A stretch of 64,000 nucleotides of DNA from CAYSCZ01 sp964429655 (GCA_964429655.1 CAYSCZ010000003.1:42420-106419); one strand, 5' to 3'. Positions 30,938 to 40,335 are shown, counted from the first letter of the stretch. Numbers and translations: made by a program. The notes: a model not told the origin generated them from the letters alone.

Positions 30938-31631
30938 AGCGTTTCAGACAAAAGTATTGAAGGTTATGCTTTCGGCCGGTTGAAGCTGTGAAACCCCAGA
31001 TTATCCTGGTTTCACCATCGAATATTTCATTGATTATGTCTTTTTTGGCTTCATAGATTTTTGCTCCGTCAAAGTAAACGGTCATGATCATTTCTGAGGG
31101 GTTCCAGGTAAAACGAAAGCTGTGTAAGTACTTATCCTCCATATCGTAATCGTCGTTATCATTATTCCAATAACTTTCATGAAGGCTAATACCGTTTTCC
31201 AGGTAGGCGATGTGGTCGCAACTGGGGTCGTTTTGCCAGGGATTCTGGTAAGTGTCAAATTCAATTGCTATGGAAGGATCAATGGAGTTACCTGGTGAAT
31301 ATGGATTGAAACGGCCATAACCCATACATTCCCCCCAGCTTCCGTAGGCTTCAAATTCCCTTACATCATTGTGCATAACAAAAGTGATTCCGTCAGCACC
31401 CTCATCTTTATCGCCCAGATAAATATCAAAGTCTATTTCAAAATGTTGACGTAGATCAATCCTGTCAATACTATAGGCGATTCCTTCCCTGTATTGCTCA
31501 TCCGGGGTAAGCATGATGCAGCCATCAGGCATGTAATCTGCATCACCAATCAAATGAAATTGACCCGGGGACAGAAGAGGATTACAAACAAAACATATAA
31601 TCAGACACCAGATGAAAATCAAAATCTGCAT
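30930..31631 (-). CDS. Secreted L-type-lectin-like domain protein
   Basis: A 233-residue protein with an N-terminal signal peptide (hydrophobic residues 2-20). The mature part has the concanavalin-like order: DADYMPDGCIMLTPDEQYREG, FEIDFDIYLGDKDEGADGITFVMHND, SIAIEFDTYQNPWQNDPSCDH with metal-binding-type acidic residues, and FRFTWNPSEMIMTVYFDGAKIY near the end. This matches bacterial legume-lectin-like domains. No C-terminal T9SS sorting domain is present, so the protein may be periplasmic or simply secreted, with carbohydrate binding likely. It overlaps the hydrolase gene end by 8 bp. Confidence 0.72.
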   Translation of the reverse strand: MQILIFIWCLIICFVCNPLLSPGQFHLIGDADYMPDGCIMLTPDEQYREGIAYSIDRIDLRQHFEIDFDIYLGDKDEGADGITFVMHNDVREFEAYGSWGECMGYGRFNPYSPGNSIDPSIAIEFDTYQNPWQNDPSCDHIAYLENGISLHESYWNNDNDDYDMEDKYLHSFRFTWNPSEMIMTVYFDGAKIYEAKKDIINEIFDGETRIIWGFTASTGRKHNLQYFCLKRFT

Positions 31632-31667
31632 GTAGTGATATACTACAAGCGATTGTATTTTGTTTGA

Positions 31668-33107
31668 TTAAGCTTTTATTAAGGAATGCATTTGATCAAA
31701 AAATTGATCTATCGTCTCTTCAAAAGGCCCGTTTGTGTGAATACTTATTGCTTTGCCCAAGCCTTTAATGTCTTCAACCGAGCGGTTATCTTTTAATTTT
31801 TCAAAATCCTGTAACCGAGCATCAGAGGCTATATTCTTTTTATTTTCCCTGGCCTTCAATCGTCTCTTTATTTCTATATCGTCAGCAAATGTTTCTACAA
31901 AGATTAGATTAATATTTTTATCTCTTATTTTTTGCTTAAGAATATCCAAATAATTCAGAGAGGAGAATGTGGCATCACAAACTACCGCTCCATTTGCCCT
32001 CGCAATATTTAAGCAATCGTCTATGAGCCTTTCGTAAATTTTTATCTTTTTATCTTCACTGTAAAGATCATCTTTGGTTAAGGTGTCCCGCTCTATCATT
32101 TGTATTCTTATCACATCTGAATTCAAGTGATCGAGCAATAACTCCTTTGATAACCAGCTGGCCAGCTTGGATTTTCCAGACGCGATACGCCCAAAGATGA
32201 TAAATATTGTTGGCTTACTACCGGCTGTGGCATATCTTAATGCCAGGCTATATTGTTTTTTACTTTTTTCTTTTGCCTCTTCACGATCTGAATGAGGCAC
32301 TTCATCTTCCACAGATTTAAGATGTTTGATCATACCAACCACCAGTGCCCTATGGCACATGTAGAAGTCTAGAATTTCGGGATCATAACCCTTTAATCTG
32401 TCAGCAAACTGCTGTTTTAGGTATTCAACATCTTCATGATGTCGGTTAAGGTCGAGGTCCATCAACATAAATCCTATGTCACTGAGAAGGTCTACTTCCC
32501 TGATCCGCGGATTGAATTCTATACAATCATAAATGTTCAATACACCATCCTGATAATGAAAATGCTCAAGTTTTAAATCACCATGGCCGTCGATTACCAA
32601 TCCCTCTTCGATGCGGTTCATGATCTTGGCTTTATTTTCACGAAGAAAATCCAACTGGTATGTTTTGATAAAATCTGCACTCTGCTTGCCTAAGTACTGA
32701 GCAATGAAGGCCTCCCTTATTTTAATATTTTCTTTTATGGTTGCCTCTATGGTCTTAAATGATTCGGCAGGTATTTTTTGAATATTAGTATCAGAAGATT
32801 GATAGAAGCGGGTCAGTTTTTTGACCGCTTTATCAAGGATTTTCCGCTCGAAATCAGGCTTATTAATTAAAATATCCAAAAAGCCATTTTCATCCAGACG
32901 TCTCATTTTTACAGCAAACTCCACAATATTACCCTTGTCAAAATTCAACATCCCATTTAATTCAAATATTGGAACCACGCCGTAGTAAACATTATGCGTT
33001 AACCTTTCATTTAACCGCACTTCTTCATTACAATAATGCTCCCTTTTCGAAAGTGACGAAAAGTTTAAAAATTCAAATTTGATCGGTTTTTTGATTTTGT
33101 ACACCAC
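31668..33107 (-). CDS. Aminoglycoside-phosphotransferase-like / P-loop kinase fusion (start uncertain)
   Basis: The protein fuses a kinase-like APH domain (HGDLKLEHF catalytic loop near residue 169; YDCIEFNPRIREVDL metal loop) to an AAA/P-loop kinase domain (FGRIASGKSKLA near 304). This is a recurring bacterial fusion of unknown substrate. The listed start is a GTG at 33107 and gives 479 residues, but homologous sequence continues in frame upstream (KHTHISIIAIVDDVVYKIKK) to a TAG at 33264-33266. That extension contains no ATG, GTG or TTG start. The true start is therefore rare (ATT/ATA) or lost to a sequence error, for example in the T7 run at 33230-33236. Confidence 0.75.
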   Translation of the reverse strand: MVYKIKKPIKFEFLNFSSLSKREHYCNEEVRLNERLTHNVYYGVVPIFELNGMLNFDKGNIVEFAVKMRRLDENGFLDILINKPDFERKILDKAVKKLTRFYQSSDTNIQKIPAESFKTIEATIKENIKIREAFIAQYLGKQSADFIKTYQLDFLRENKAKIMNRIEEGLVIDGHGDLKLEHFHYQDGVLNIYDCIEFNPRIREVDLLSDIGFMLMDLDLNRHHEDVEYLKQQFADRLKGYDPEILDFYMCHRALVVGMIKHLKSVEDEVPHSDREEAKEKSKKQYSLALRYATAGSKPTIFIIFGRIASGKSKLASWLSKELLLDHLNSDVIRIQMIERDTLTKDDLYSEDKKIKIYERLIDDCLNIARANGAVVCDATFSSLNYLDILKQKIRDKNINLIFVETFADDIEIKRRLKARENKKNIASDARLQDFEKLKDNRSVEDIKGLGKAISIHTNGPFEETIDQFFDQMHSLIKA

Positions 33108-33350
33108 ATCATCTACTATGGCAATGATAGAGATATGGGTATGTTTAATTTGGATACCGTTAGGTTTTACAGAATAAGAGTCTTTATCTGATAAGAAATG
33201 AATTATTTTACTTAGGTCTATGGCTTCGCTTTTTTTCGTATAAAAATTATATTTGAATAGATCCTACCTTATTTCTAAAGTCCTTCAAAGCTCTCATAGG
33301 CGTTGAACGCTTTTTTTTCTGCATTAAGATAGTGAACCATCACAACAAAC

Positions 33351-33803
33351 TTACTTTTTATCCTTGGTATCAATAATTATGGTGACTGGCCCGTCATTAA
33401 CCAGACTGACTTTCATGTCGGCACCAAATTCACCTGTAATTATATCTTTACCAAGATTAAATGATAAATTCTCAACAAAATTTTCATATACAGGTATTGC
33501 AATATCTGGTTTGGCGGCTTTTATGTAAGAAGGACGGTTACCTTTTTTAGTACTTGCGTGCAAAGTAAACTGGCTGATAACCATTAGCTCACCGTCAATC
33601 TCAAGTAAGCTCATATTCATAACTCCATGCGCATCATTAAATATTCTTAAATTTACTATTTTCTTACTTAACCATTTGATATCCTCTGCACCGTCCTGGT
33701 CTTCTATTCCGATAAGTAAAACCAAACCTTCTCCGATTTCTTTATGATACTGTTTGTTGATAATTACGGATGCTTTTGCAGCCCTTTGAATTACGGCAAT
33801 CAC
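33351..33803 (-). CDS. dtd: D-aminoacyl-tRNA deacylase
   Basis: Dtd hydrolyses D-aminoacyl-tRNAs and glycyl-tRNA(Ala), a proofreading function. It has 150 residues, the normal length. The SQFTLHASTKKGNRPSY segment contains the catalytic-site signature, and VNDGPVTI holds the Gly-cisPro element (usually NSGPVT). The 5' end overlaps the upstream SDR gene by 4 bp, so the two are probably one transcript. Confidence 0.94.
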   Translation of the reverse strand: MIAVIQRAAKASVIINKQYHKEIGEGLVLLIGIEDQDGAEDIKWLSKKIVNLRIFNDAHGVMNMSLLEIDGELMVISQFTLHASTKKGNRPSYIKAAKPDIAIPVYENFVENLSFNLGKDIITGEFGADMKVSLVNDGPVTIIIDTKDKK

Positions 33804-34468
33804 TGGGAAATTTTTCTGATTCGAGCGGGGCGGTATAGATGGGTTCCTTTTAGGCCATTTTTTGCTTGATTAAACATGGCTTTTGCAACTTCTTCTGCTT
33901 TCACTAAAGCAAAATTCCTTTTCCAACCTACGATGAAGAAAGAAAGGATTTTAGTCAATAATTTAGCAGCAACCTCCTCAGGCCTATATTCTTCTCTTGC
34001 CCCAACCAATAAAGAAGCCCTGAAAATATGTAAAGAATTTAGATTTAATTTTTTTAGCTCCTGCTCCAATTCACCTTTTACCCGATTGTATGTGGCAGCT
34101 GAGTATGGATTAGCAGCTACGGAAGACACCAACATAAAACTTTTAAATGAAGGATGTTCTTTAGCTATGGAAGCAATTTTCAAAGGATATTCCAAATCAA
34201 CTTTTCTGAACTCCTCCTGTGAACCTGCTTTACTCAAGCTAGCGCCAAGACAACAGTAATAGTCATTTGCTGTCAGCCAACCTTTATATTGATCGAGTAG
34301 GTCGAAGTTTTTTATAATCAGTTCCTCGAGTCTTTTTTCTTTAATGTCTATTGGCCTTCTGGTAAGCACAATGATCCGATCATAATATTTTTCTTTGAAA
34401 AGCAAGTTTAGCAATGCTTTTCCAACAAGTCCTGTAGCCCCTACAATAAAAGCTGTTTTGTGTTCCAT
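33800..34468 (-). CDS. NAD(P)-binding SDR-type oxidoreductase (HTATIP2-like)
   Basis: A 222-residue atypical short-chain dehydrogenase. The nucleotide-binding motif FIVGATGLVGKAL is at the N-terminus, and VSSVAANPYSAATYNRVKGELE contains the YxxxK pair. The overall form resembles the HTATIP2/TIP30-like NAD(P)H-binding proteins. The substrate is unknown. It is translationally coupled to dtd through a 4-bp overlap. Confidence 0.75.
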   Translation of the reverse strand: MEHKTAFIVGATGLVGKALLNLLFKEKYYDRIIVLTRRPIDIKEKRLEELIIKNFDLLDQYKGWLTANDYYCCLGASLSKAGSQEEFRKVDLEYPLKIASIAKEHPSFKSFMLVSSVAANPYSAATYNRVKGELEQELKKLNLNSLHIFRASLLVGAREEYRPEEVAAKLLTKILSFFIVGWKRNFALVKAEEVAKAMFNQAKNGLKGTHLYRPARIRKISQ

Positions 34469-34540
34469 GGCAGTATGAATCGGGCTAAAAAATGGTTAAG
34501 TCTTAATTGTTTCTGGTCGAGAAAATCACATGAAAAATAA

Positions 34541-35059
34541 TTAAAATATTTCTCTAATTTCATTTTTTATAAAATTTAAAGCAATTACAACAGAATCATC
34601 TCTACCTGCAGCTTTTTCAAAAACGATCCTTGCTAAATCGATACCTCTGGAATCTTCTTTCAGGTCATTCGCAGACTCGTTAATCAAGGTAATCACGTCC
34701 TCTTTTGCTTTTCTAACCAATCCCCACGATTCATCACTCATATAAAGTTGCTGGGATAAATTATGGTTGAATTCTTCTCTTATTTCCCTGATTAATTCGG
34801 ATTGTAAATCTCTCCCTGTAAAATCTGGCTTGTTGACCCTGGGAATTATCTGGGTTGGGCTAATTCTTTCCAAAAGAAGGCATATACGCTCATAGGCTTG
34901 TAAGCGTATCGGTAGTATAGTTTCTCTATTTTTTAGCTTGCCATCAGTTTTCATTTTTTCCATTTCCCTTCCCAGAAATGAACGCATTACCAGGTACATT
35001 CCGTACAGAACGGCAAGCGCTGGAATTAATATTTTAAGTAGTTCTATAAATTGATCCAT
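34541..35059 (-). CDS. Conserved hypothetical membrane-anchored protein
   Basis: A 172-residue protein with one N-terminal membrane segment (about 5-27) and a helical cytoplasmic domain. Recognisable stretches are LPIRLQAYERICLLLERI and LSQQLYMSDESWGLVRKAKED, both found in an uncharacterised Bacteroidota family as far as I can recall. No function can be assigned. It is divergent from the HesB-like gene at 35126, separated by 66 bp. Confidence 0.7.
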   Translation of the reverse strand: MDQFIELLKILIPALAVLYGMYLVMRSFLGREMEKMKTDGKLKNRETILPIRLQAYERICLLLERISPTQIIPRVNKPDFTGRDLQSELIREIREEFNHNLSQQLYMSDESWGLVRKAKEDVITLINESANDLKEDSRGIDLARIVFEKAAGRDDSVVIALNFIKNEIREIF

Positions 35060-35125
35060 TATGTGATTGATTTCTAATTACAAATCATTTTTAAATTTAG
35101 AAGATATTTTAGACCATTAAATAAA

Positions 35126-35428
35126 TTGGAAAATATTATTCAAATAACAGAGAAAGCAGCAATAGAAATAAAAAAAATCATTCTAAAAAAGAATATACCC
35201 GACGACTATGGGTTGAGGGTTGGCATAAAAGGGGGTGTGGGGTGTGCCGGTATTAATTATCTTCTCGGATTTGATTCTAAAAAGAGTGATGATATGGAAT
35301 TATTTGTCAATGACATTAAAATATATCTTTCAAAAAAGCATGTGATGTTTTTAAGTGGTGTAACTCTGGATTTTTATGAAGGCAGTGAAGCAAGAGGATT
35401 TGAATTCATTGCAGCCAAAGAAAGTTAG
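35126..35428 (+). CDS. HesB/IscA-like protein lacking the C-terminal cysteine pair
   Basis: A 100-residue A-type Fe-S carrier-like protein. The core follows the family: ITEKAAIEIKKII, LRVGIKGGVGCAG with the first ligand C40, and LSGVTLDFYEG. The usual C-terminal C-G-C motif is absent, and the protein ends GFEFIAAKES. It therefore cannot bind a cluster like canonical IscA, ErpA or SufA. The start is a TTG at 35126, since no in-frame ATG lies nearby. A conserved short form in Bacteroidota is plausible. Confidence 0.75.
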   Translation: MENIIQITEKAAIEIKKIILKKNIPDDYGLRVGIKGGVGCAGINYLLGFDSKKSDDMELFVNDIKIYLSKKHVMFLSGVTLDFYEGSEARGFEFIAAKES

Positions 35429-35467
35429 GGCAGTCAATCAAATATTTCGTAAACTCAAGATTTAATA

Positions 35468-35475
35468 TACTTTTG
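35468..35475 (+). promoter_or_regulatory. Candidate -7 box for the small secreted protein gene
   Basis: TACTTTTG fits TAnnTTTG, 22 bp ahead of the ATG at 35498. A TTTC at 35445-35448 lies 19 bp upstream at the -33 position, close to TTTG. Confidence 0.55.
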
Positions 35476-35497
35476 CAATTCTTTTACCATTGAGGAT

Positions 35498-35821
35498 ATG
35501 CCAAAAGACTTTTTGAAGGCCATGACTTACCTGATAATTAGTACCGTTCTAGCGGTCGGATTGTCCTCAAATGCAGATGCTTTAAAATCCAAAGGAGGTC
35601 AACAAAATAAGGGGTCAGAGGGTAACGAAATAAAAATTCATAGCAGTGTAAACCTTTTCTCATACGTAGCCCAGGTTTTCGTTACGCATCAATTTTTTTG
35701 GATTTTCGACATCAACTTAAATAGTGAATCCGAAGATGTCGTTCCCTTTACGCTCAGTTCTATCGCCGATTCATTTTATAGAATTCTAATTCCGCGAATC
35801 ATATCCCCCAATGCACCATAA
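35498..35821 (+). CDS. Small hypothetical secreted or membrane-anchored protein
   Basis: I do not recognise this protein. It has 107 residues with an N-terminal hydrophobic segment (LKAMTYLIISTVLAVGLSS), likely a signal peptide with cleavage before NADALKS. A lysine/glycine/glutamine-rich stretch follows, then a hydrophobic C-terminal half (FSYVAQVFVTHQFFWIF). A GAGGA stretch lies at the right distance before the ATG, and a good -7 box is present, so the gene is likely real and expressed. Function unknown. Confidence 0.6.
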   Translation: MPKDFLKAMTYLIISTVLAVGLSSNADALKSKGGQQNKGSEGNEIKIHSSVNLFSYVAQVFVTHQFFWIFDINLNSESEDVVPFTLSSIADSFYRILIPRIISPNAP

Positions 35822-35901
35822 TTAAAGGCAACTCAGGCATTTTTAAATTGACTCTTTAGTAAATATTGGCTTTACTGCCAAAAAATTAAAACCTATAACA
35901 A

Positions 35902-38900
35902 ATGAAAAATAAATTAGGAGTAGTCATACTCACCATTGTCATTACATTGTTATGTATATACTATCTATCCTTTGTTTTTGTGTCAAAAGGTGTTGTGCAG
36001 GACGCAAATATGTATGCAGCTGATTCAACCGGAAATATTGATTACAGTAAAAAGCAAAGATATTTAGACTCTGTCTGGAATGAACCAGTCTTTAATCTTT
36101 TGGGTATAGCGTATACTTATAAAGAAATAAAGGAAACAGAGCTAAACTTAGGGCTTGATTTGCAGGGAGGTATGCATGTTACCCTGGAAGTGTCACCTGT
36201 TGAGATTGTAAAAGGACTTAGTGGCAACAATACCGATTCGATTTTTTTAAATGCAATTGAAGATGCCAATAGTGCGGTGAGGCAAAATCAATCCAATTTT
36301 GTAGATGAATTCTACGCTGCATTTAAAGAAAACGCACCTAGCCAAAAACTCGGTTATTATTTTGCTACCACCGGTAATAGAGGAAGGATAAGCTTAAATT
36401 CTACTGATGAAGAGGTGCTCGATGTAATCAGGACCGAGGTAGATTATGCTATAGATCGGGCATTCAATATTTTAAGGACCAGGATTGATCGTTTTGGTAC
36501 TTCTCAACCTAATATTCAAAGATTACAGGGTACAGGGAGGATCCAAATTGAATTGCCGGGTGTTGACAATCCTCAAAGGGTTAGGAACTTGCTTCAAGGT
36601 GTGGCAAAGCTTGAATTTTGGCAGGTTTATGAGATTAATGAAATAGTAGACATCCTTCAAAACATTAATAGTTTCTTAGTCGAAGAAGAGAAGCTCAATG
36701 AACAATTAGAATTGGAAGAAGGCGCTGCGGATAATCTTGAATCATTATCGGAGGATATGGAACCTTTTGAAGATACCTTGATGGAAAGGGATGAAGGCCT
36801 TGAAAGCTTGCTGACGGAGAACTCTGATGAACCTGATGAAACGATTGTAAGTGCTGATTCAGTTCAGGATACAACAGGATCAGATTTAGCTTCGCAACTT
36901 GAAGATGAGTCTGATCTTGATTCGGCCTTCCAAACGGTGTCCCCACTGTTTTCATTATTACGTTCGCAGCGGGCTTTGATTTATGAGTTAAAAGACACTG
37001 CTAAGATTAATCGAATATTAAATCGAAAAGAGGTAAGGAATCTGATGCCATCAAACCTGAAATTTCTTTGGGCGGTGAAACCCAATGAGTCGGGCAGCGC
37101 AGTAGACGATACCAAATACATTGAATTATATCCAATACAAGTATCCAGGGGAGGCAAGGCACCATTGACAGGTGAAGTAATCTCTGACGCCAGACAGGAC
37201 TATGACCAAAGTTCTGCCCCTGCAATTTCTATGAAAATGAATGCCAGAGGCGCCCGTATCTGGAGAAATCTTACAGCAGATAACATCAATAGGAGGATAG
37301 CCATTGTTTTAGATGGTTATGTCTATTCCGCACCGGTTGTTCAGGGTGAGATCCCTAATGGTAGTTCGTCCATTACAGGGAACTTTACCATTGAGGAGGC
37401 ACAGGACCTGGCCAATATTTTGAAGGCCGGAACGCTTCCCGCACCAACAACCATCGTCGAGGATGTCGTTATTGGCCCCTCATTGGGTAAACAAGCACAG
37501 GCTCAAGGTATAATCTCCATATTGGCCGGGCTTGGTATTGTGATTATTTTCATGGCAGCCTATTATTCAGGTGGTGGCTTGGTAGCCATCCTTGCCTTGT
37601 TTTTTAATGTATTTTTCATACTTGGAATTTTAGCACAGCTCAGTGCATCACTTACTTTGCCCGGTATAGCCGGTATAGTGCTAACCATTGGTATGTCTAT
37701 AGATGCTAATGTCCTTATTTTTGAAAGGATTAAAGAAGAGCTTAGAAATGGCGCATCTCTTAAAGTGGCTATCAATAGCGGTTATAAAAAGGCTTATTGG
37801 TCCATTTTTGATGCTAATGCCACCACATTACTTGCAGCACTGATTTTATATAATTTTGGTCAGGGTCCTGTGAAAGGTTTTGCAATTACATTGATCATAG
37901 GAATTATATGCTCTTTTTTCTCAGCCGTGTTTATTACCAGGGTAGTTGTGGAATGGGTCACTAAAAATGGGGATAAGGAGAAAATCTCATTTACGACGCC
38001 ATTTTCTAAGAACCTATTAACCAGTTTGAATTTTGATTTCTTAAGTAAGAAGAAGTTAGCATACACATTCTCCGCAATATTTATTGGACTAGGAATAGTA
38101 GCGATGGTGGTTAAGGGATTAACCTTAGGTGTTGATTTTAAAGGAGGAAGGTCCTACGTTGTTAACTTTACGGATCCTGCTGCTCCTTCCAAATTAGAAT
38201 CCTCTTTGAAGAAAAGTTTTGATCAGTCAGGTGTGGAGGTTAAAACTTTTGGGGCTAATAATATTCTGAAAATCACTACCAGCTATCTAATAAATGATCC
38301 CTCAGATGAAGCTGATTTGGAAGTTAGAGGACAACTTATAGCTGGAATAGAGGAGTCATTGGGTTTATCATTCACAGCAAGCGATAATAATTTAGGGGAA
38401 AACAACTTCAGCATCGCCAGCTCCACCAAAGTTGGGGCTACCATTGCTGATGATATTAAGAATTCCTCCTATCTATCGGGTTCACTGGCATTATTAGCTA
38501 TTTTCATTTACATCCTGGCCAGGTTTAGGAAATGGCAATTTAGCACGGGCGCGGTTTTCGCTTTGTTTCATGATACTTTATTCGTGCTTTCGGCTTTTGC
38601 TATAGCAAATCTGCTGGGTATATCCTTTGAGATCGATCAGGTCTTTGTGGCTGCAATCCTTACAATCATCGGTTATTCAATAAACGATACTGTGGTAGTG
38701 TTTGACCGGATAAGAGAGAATTTGGGCATGAAAGCAGGCTCGGATATTGTTAAAATTATTAACGAGTCTCTAAATCTAACATTGAGCAGAACACTTATCA
38801 CCTCTGCCACTACTTTAATTGTTATTATTATTCTATTCATATTTGGCGGGCCATCACTAAAAGGATTCTCTTTTGCATTTTTAGTAGGAATTCTCATCGG

Positions 38901-38988
38901 TACTTATTCCTCCGTTTTCATAGCGACGCCGGTAGTTGTTGACCTTGAAACAAGTAAATACTCCTTGAAAAAGAAGGCTGTAGCATAG
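35902..38988 (+). CDS. secDF: Protein translocase SecD-SecF fusion
   Basis: SecDF uses the proton motive force to complete Sec-dependent export. Its 1,028 residues carry SecD first (LGLDLQGGMHVTLEV; TRIDRFGTSQPNIQR) and SecF second (GVDFKGGRSYVVNF; IGYSINDTVVVFDRIREN). Twelve membrane segments in two sets of six are expected. A highly acidic insertion of about 90 residues (roughly 250-345) lies in the first periplasmic domain between LEFWQVYEI and the second half. Fusion of the two parts is normal in Bacteroidota. An intrinsic terminator follows. Confidence 0.94.
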   Translation: MKNKLGVVILTIVITLLCIYYLSFVFVSKGVVQDANMYAADSTGNIDYSKKQRYLDSVWNEPVFNLLGIAYTYKEIKETELNLGLDLQGGMHVTLEVSPVEIVKGLSGNNTDSIFLNAIEDANSAVRQNQSNFVDEFYAAFKENAPSQKLGYYFATTGNRGRISLNSTDEEVLDVIRTEVDYAIDRAFNILRTRIDRFGTSQPNIQRLQGTGRIQIELPGVDNPQRVRNLLQGVAKLEFWQVYEINEIVDILQNINSFLVEEEKLNEQLELEEGAADNLESLSEDMEPFEDTLMERDEGLESLLTENSDEPDETIVSADSVQDTTGSDLASQLEDESDLDSAFQTVSPLFSLLRSQRALIYELKDTAKINRILNRKEVRNLMPSNLKFLWAVKPNESGSAVDDTKYIELYPIQVSRGGKAPLTGEVISDARQDYDQSSAPAISMKMNARGARIWRNLTADNINRRIAIVLDGYVYSAPVVQGEIPNGSSSITGNFTIEEAQDLANILKAGTLPAPTTIVEDVVIGPSLGKQAQAQGIISILAGLGIVIIFMAAYYSGGGLVAILALFFNVFFILGILAQLSASLTLPGIAGIVLTIGMSIDANVLIFERIKEELRNGASLKVAINSGYKKAYWSIFDANATTLLAALILYNFGQGPVKGFAITLIIGIICSFFSAVFITRVVVEWVTKNGDKEKISFTTPFSKNLLTSLNFDFLSKKKLAYTFSAIFIGLGIVAMVVKGLTLGVDFKGGRSYVVNFTDPAAPSKLESSLKKSFDQSGVEVKTFGANNILKITTSYLINDPSDEADLEVRGQLIAGIEESLGLSFTASDNNLGENNFSIASSTKVGATIADDIKNSSYLSGSLALLAIFIYILARFRKWQFSTGAVFALFHDTLFVLSAFAIANLLGISFEIDQVFVAAILTIIGYSINDTVVVFDRIRENLGMKAGSDIVKIINESLNLTLSRTLITSATTLIVIIILFIFGGPSLKGFSFAFLVGILIGTYSSVFIATPVVVDLETSKYSLKKKAVA

Positions 38989-39007
38989 ATAATATCCTAT
39001 AATTAAG

Positions 39008-39041
39008 AAGCCCTTGTTTAGAGATATTCGGGGGCTTTTTT
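39008..39041 (+). terminator. Intrinsic terminator after secDF
   Basis: AAGCCC near 39008-39013 pairs with GGGCTT near 39032-39037, with an 18-nt loop and a T run to 39041. It overlaps the end of the minus-strand START gene by two bases. Confidence 0.65.
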
Positions 39042-39657
39042 ATTTGTCGACACCCTCACGCTGTAACTTTTTTTTCAGGTTATAAAAGCTAACATAAGGG
39101 CCTTGATTGCTCGCAAGGTTTACGATCCATGAAGGTAACCAACCTCCAGGATCCAATTTTACCTGATAATTGATCTCAGTAGTATTTTGGTCTATGATTC
39201 TAATCGTATACTCGCTATGAAAATAAGGTATTCTAACGCTTCCATCTGTCTCGGCTAAGTACGTATGTGTACCCTCTCCTTTAAGCTTAACAATGGATTT
39301 GAATTCTTCAATCTCAGACTCTATGACGATATCCCTGTCTTTTACCGGCCAGGGAGCTTCAAAATTCAAATAATAAACAATTTTGTTTTTAGATTCAGAA
39401 ATTATTTTTGATTCATCACAAGAATATACCCACCCAGGATATTCTTCAATAGCCCTAAGCTGGTCAACCACCATTTTCAGCGGAAAATCAACGATCATAA
39501 CAGCCTTCAGCTCGTTGAAAGGCCAGTTTTTTACCTCCCTGCTAAACACTTTTATCCCATGCTTATTTTTTCTAAGTTCCCATTCATTTGATCCTAATGA
39601 TGAGAGGAATGCGCTAAATAAAAGTAAAAATGAAAAGGTAAGTTTCTTCAAATTCAA
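39040..39657 (-). CDS. Secreted START-domain (lipid-binding) protein
   Basis: A 205-residue protein with a signal peptide (residues 1-22). The rest fits a START/SRPBCC fold: WELRKNKHGIKVFSREV at the start, YPGWVYSCDESKII, LNFEAPWPVKDRDIVI and a C-terminal helix. START domains bind lipids or other hydrophobic ligands, and this one is presumably periplasmic or outer-membrane associated. The ligand is unknown. It converges on secDF. Confidence 0.78.
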   Translation of the reverse strand: MNLKKLTFSFLLLFSAFLSSLGSNEWELRKNKHGIKVFSREVKNWPFNELKAVMIVDFPLKMVVDQLRAIEEYPGWVYSCDESKIISESKNKIVYYLNFEAPWPVKDRDIVIESEIEEFKSIVKLKGEGTHTYLAETDGSVRIPYFHSEYTIRIIDQNTTEINYQVKLDPGGWLPSWIVNLASNQGPYVSFYNLKKKLQREGVDK

Positions 39658-39722
39658 AACAAGACACTGTAATTATTTAACATTATATTTAATAGCTTAT
39701 TTTAGCTTTCTAAATTTCTTCA

Positions 39723-40259
39723 ATGGATTATTTAAGATTATATAAAAATATTTATGATCCCACCATTCTGCTTCTGCACAAAGGCAGTATCTCTTTTGAT
39801 CTGATATCCATAATTTTAAATTCTCTGGAGGAAGCCGTACAGAATCTTGAAGAAGATAAAAAAGTAAGGAAGAAATTTAACCAAACCCTGGTAGAATCTT
39901 TTCAAAATTTAGGGCATCATGCATCCAAAGAGCCACATTTATTAAATTCTGAGATGATCATGGTGGTATCAAGAAAATACTTTTATAAAATAATAACAGG
40001 GAATCTAATTGAAAATGATGCCGTGGAGGACATGCGGAAAAACCTTGAAGAAATTAACAGCATGGATGCACAGCAGTTAAGAGCATATTACAAGCAGGTG
40101 ATGTCTGAAACAGGTTTTTCAGATAAAGGTACTGCCGGATTAGGATTTATTGATATGGCAAGGAAGACAGGCCAAAAACTTGTCTATGAATTTTATAAAA
40201 TGGATGATAAATATAGCTACTTTTCATTTGAAGTAAAGATCAAAAAAAATCAAAGTTAA
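39723..40259 (+). CDS. SiaB-like protein kinase family protein (DUF6272)
   Basis: A 178-residue cytoplasmic protein resembling the SiaB kinases that phosphorylate SiaC-type anti-sigma-antagonists. NLGHHA (N-box-like) and GTAGLGFIDMARKTG (G-box-like) indicate a GHKL ATP-binding fold, and the ending FSFEVKIKK is typical. No SiaC (DUF1987) partner is next door, so the signalling partner is unknown. Confidence 0.65.
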   Translation: MDYLRLYKNIYDPTILLLHKGSISFDLISIILNSLEEAVQNLEEDKKVRKKFNQTLVESFQNLGHHASKEPHLLNSEMIMVVSRKYFYKIITGNLIENDAVEDMRKNLEEINSMDAQQLRAYYKQVMSETGFSDKGTAGLGFIDMARKTGQKLVYEFYKMDDKYSYFSFEVKIKKNQS

Positions 40260-40296
40260 TTTTGGCTCAAAACCGTTCTGTTACAGGCTATTATGC

Positions 40297-40304
40297 TATA
40301 TTTG
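40297..40304 (+). promoter_or_regulatory. Candidate -7 box for rplS
   Basis: TATATTTG fits TAnnTTTG exactly, 31 bp ahead of the rplS ATG. The -33 region (TCTG) is weak. The short leader is common for ribosomal genes in this phylum. Confidence 0.55.
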
Positions 40305-40335
40305 CAAGTCTTTTTAAAAATCCAAAATCATAGTT

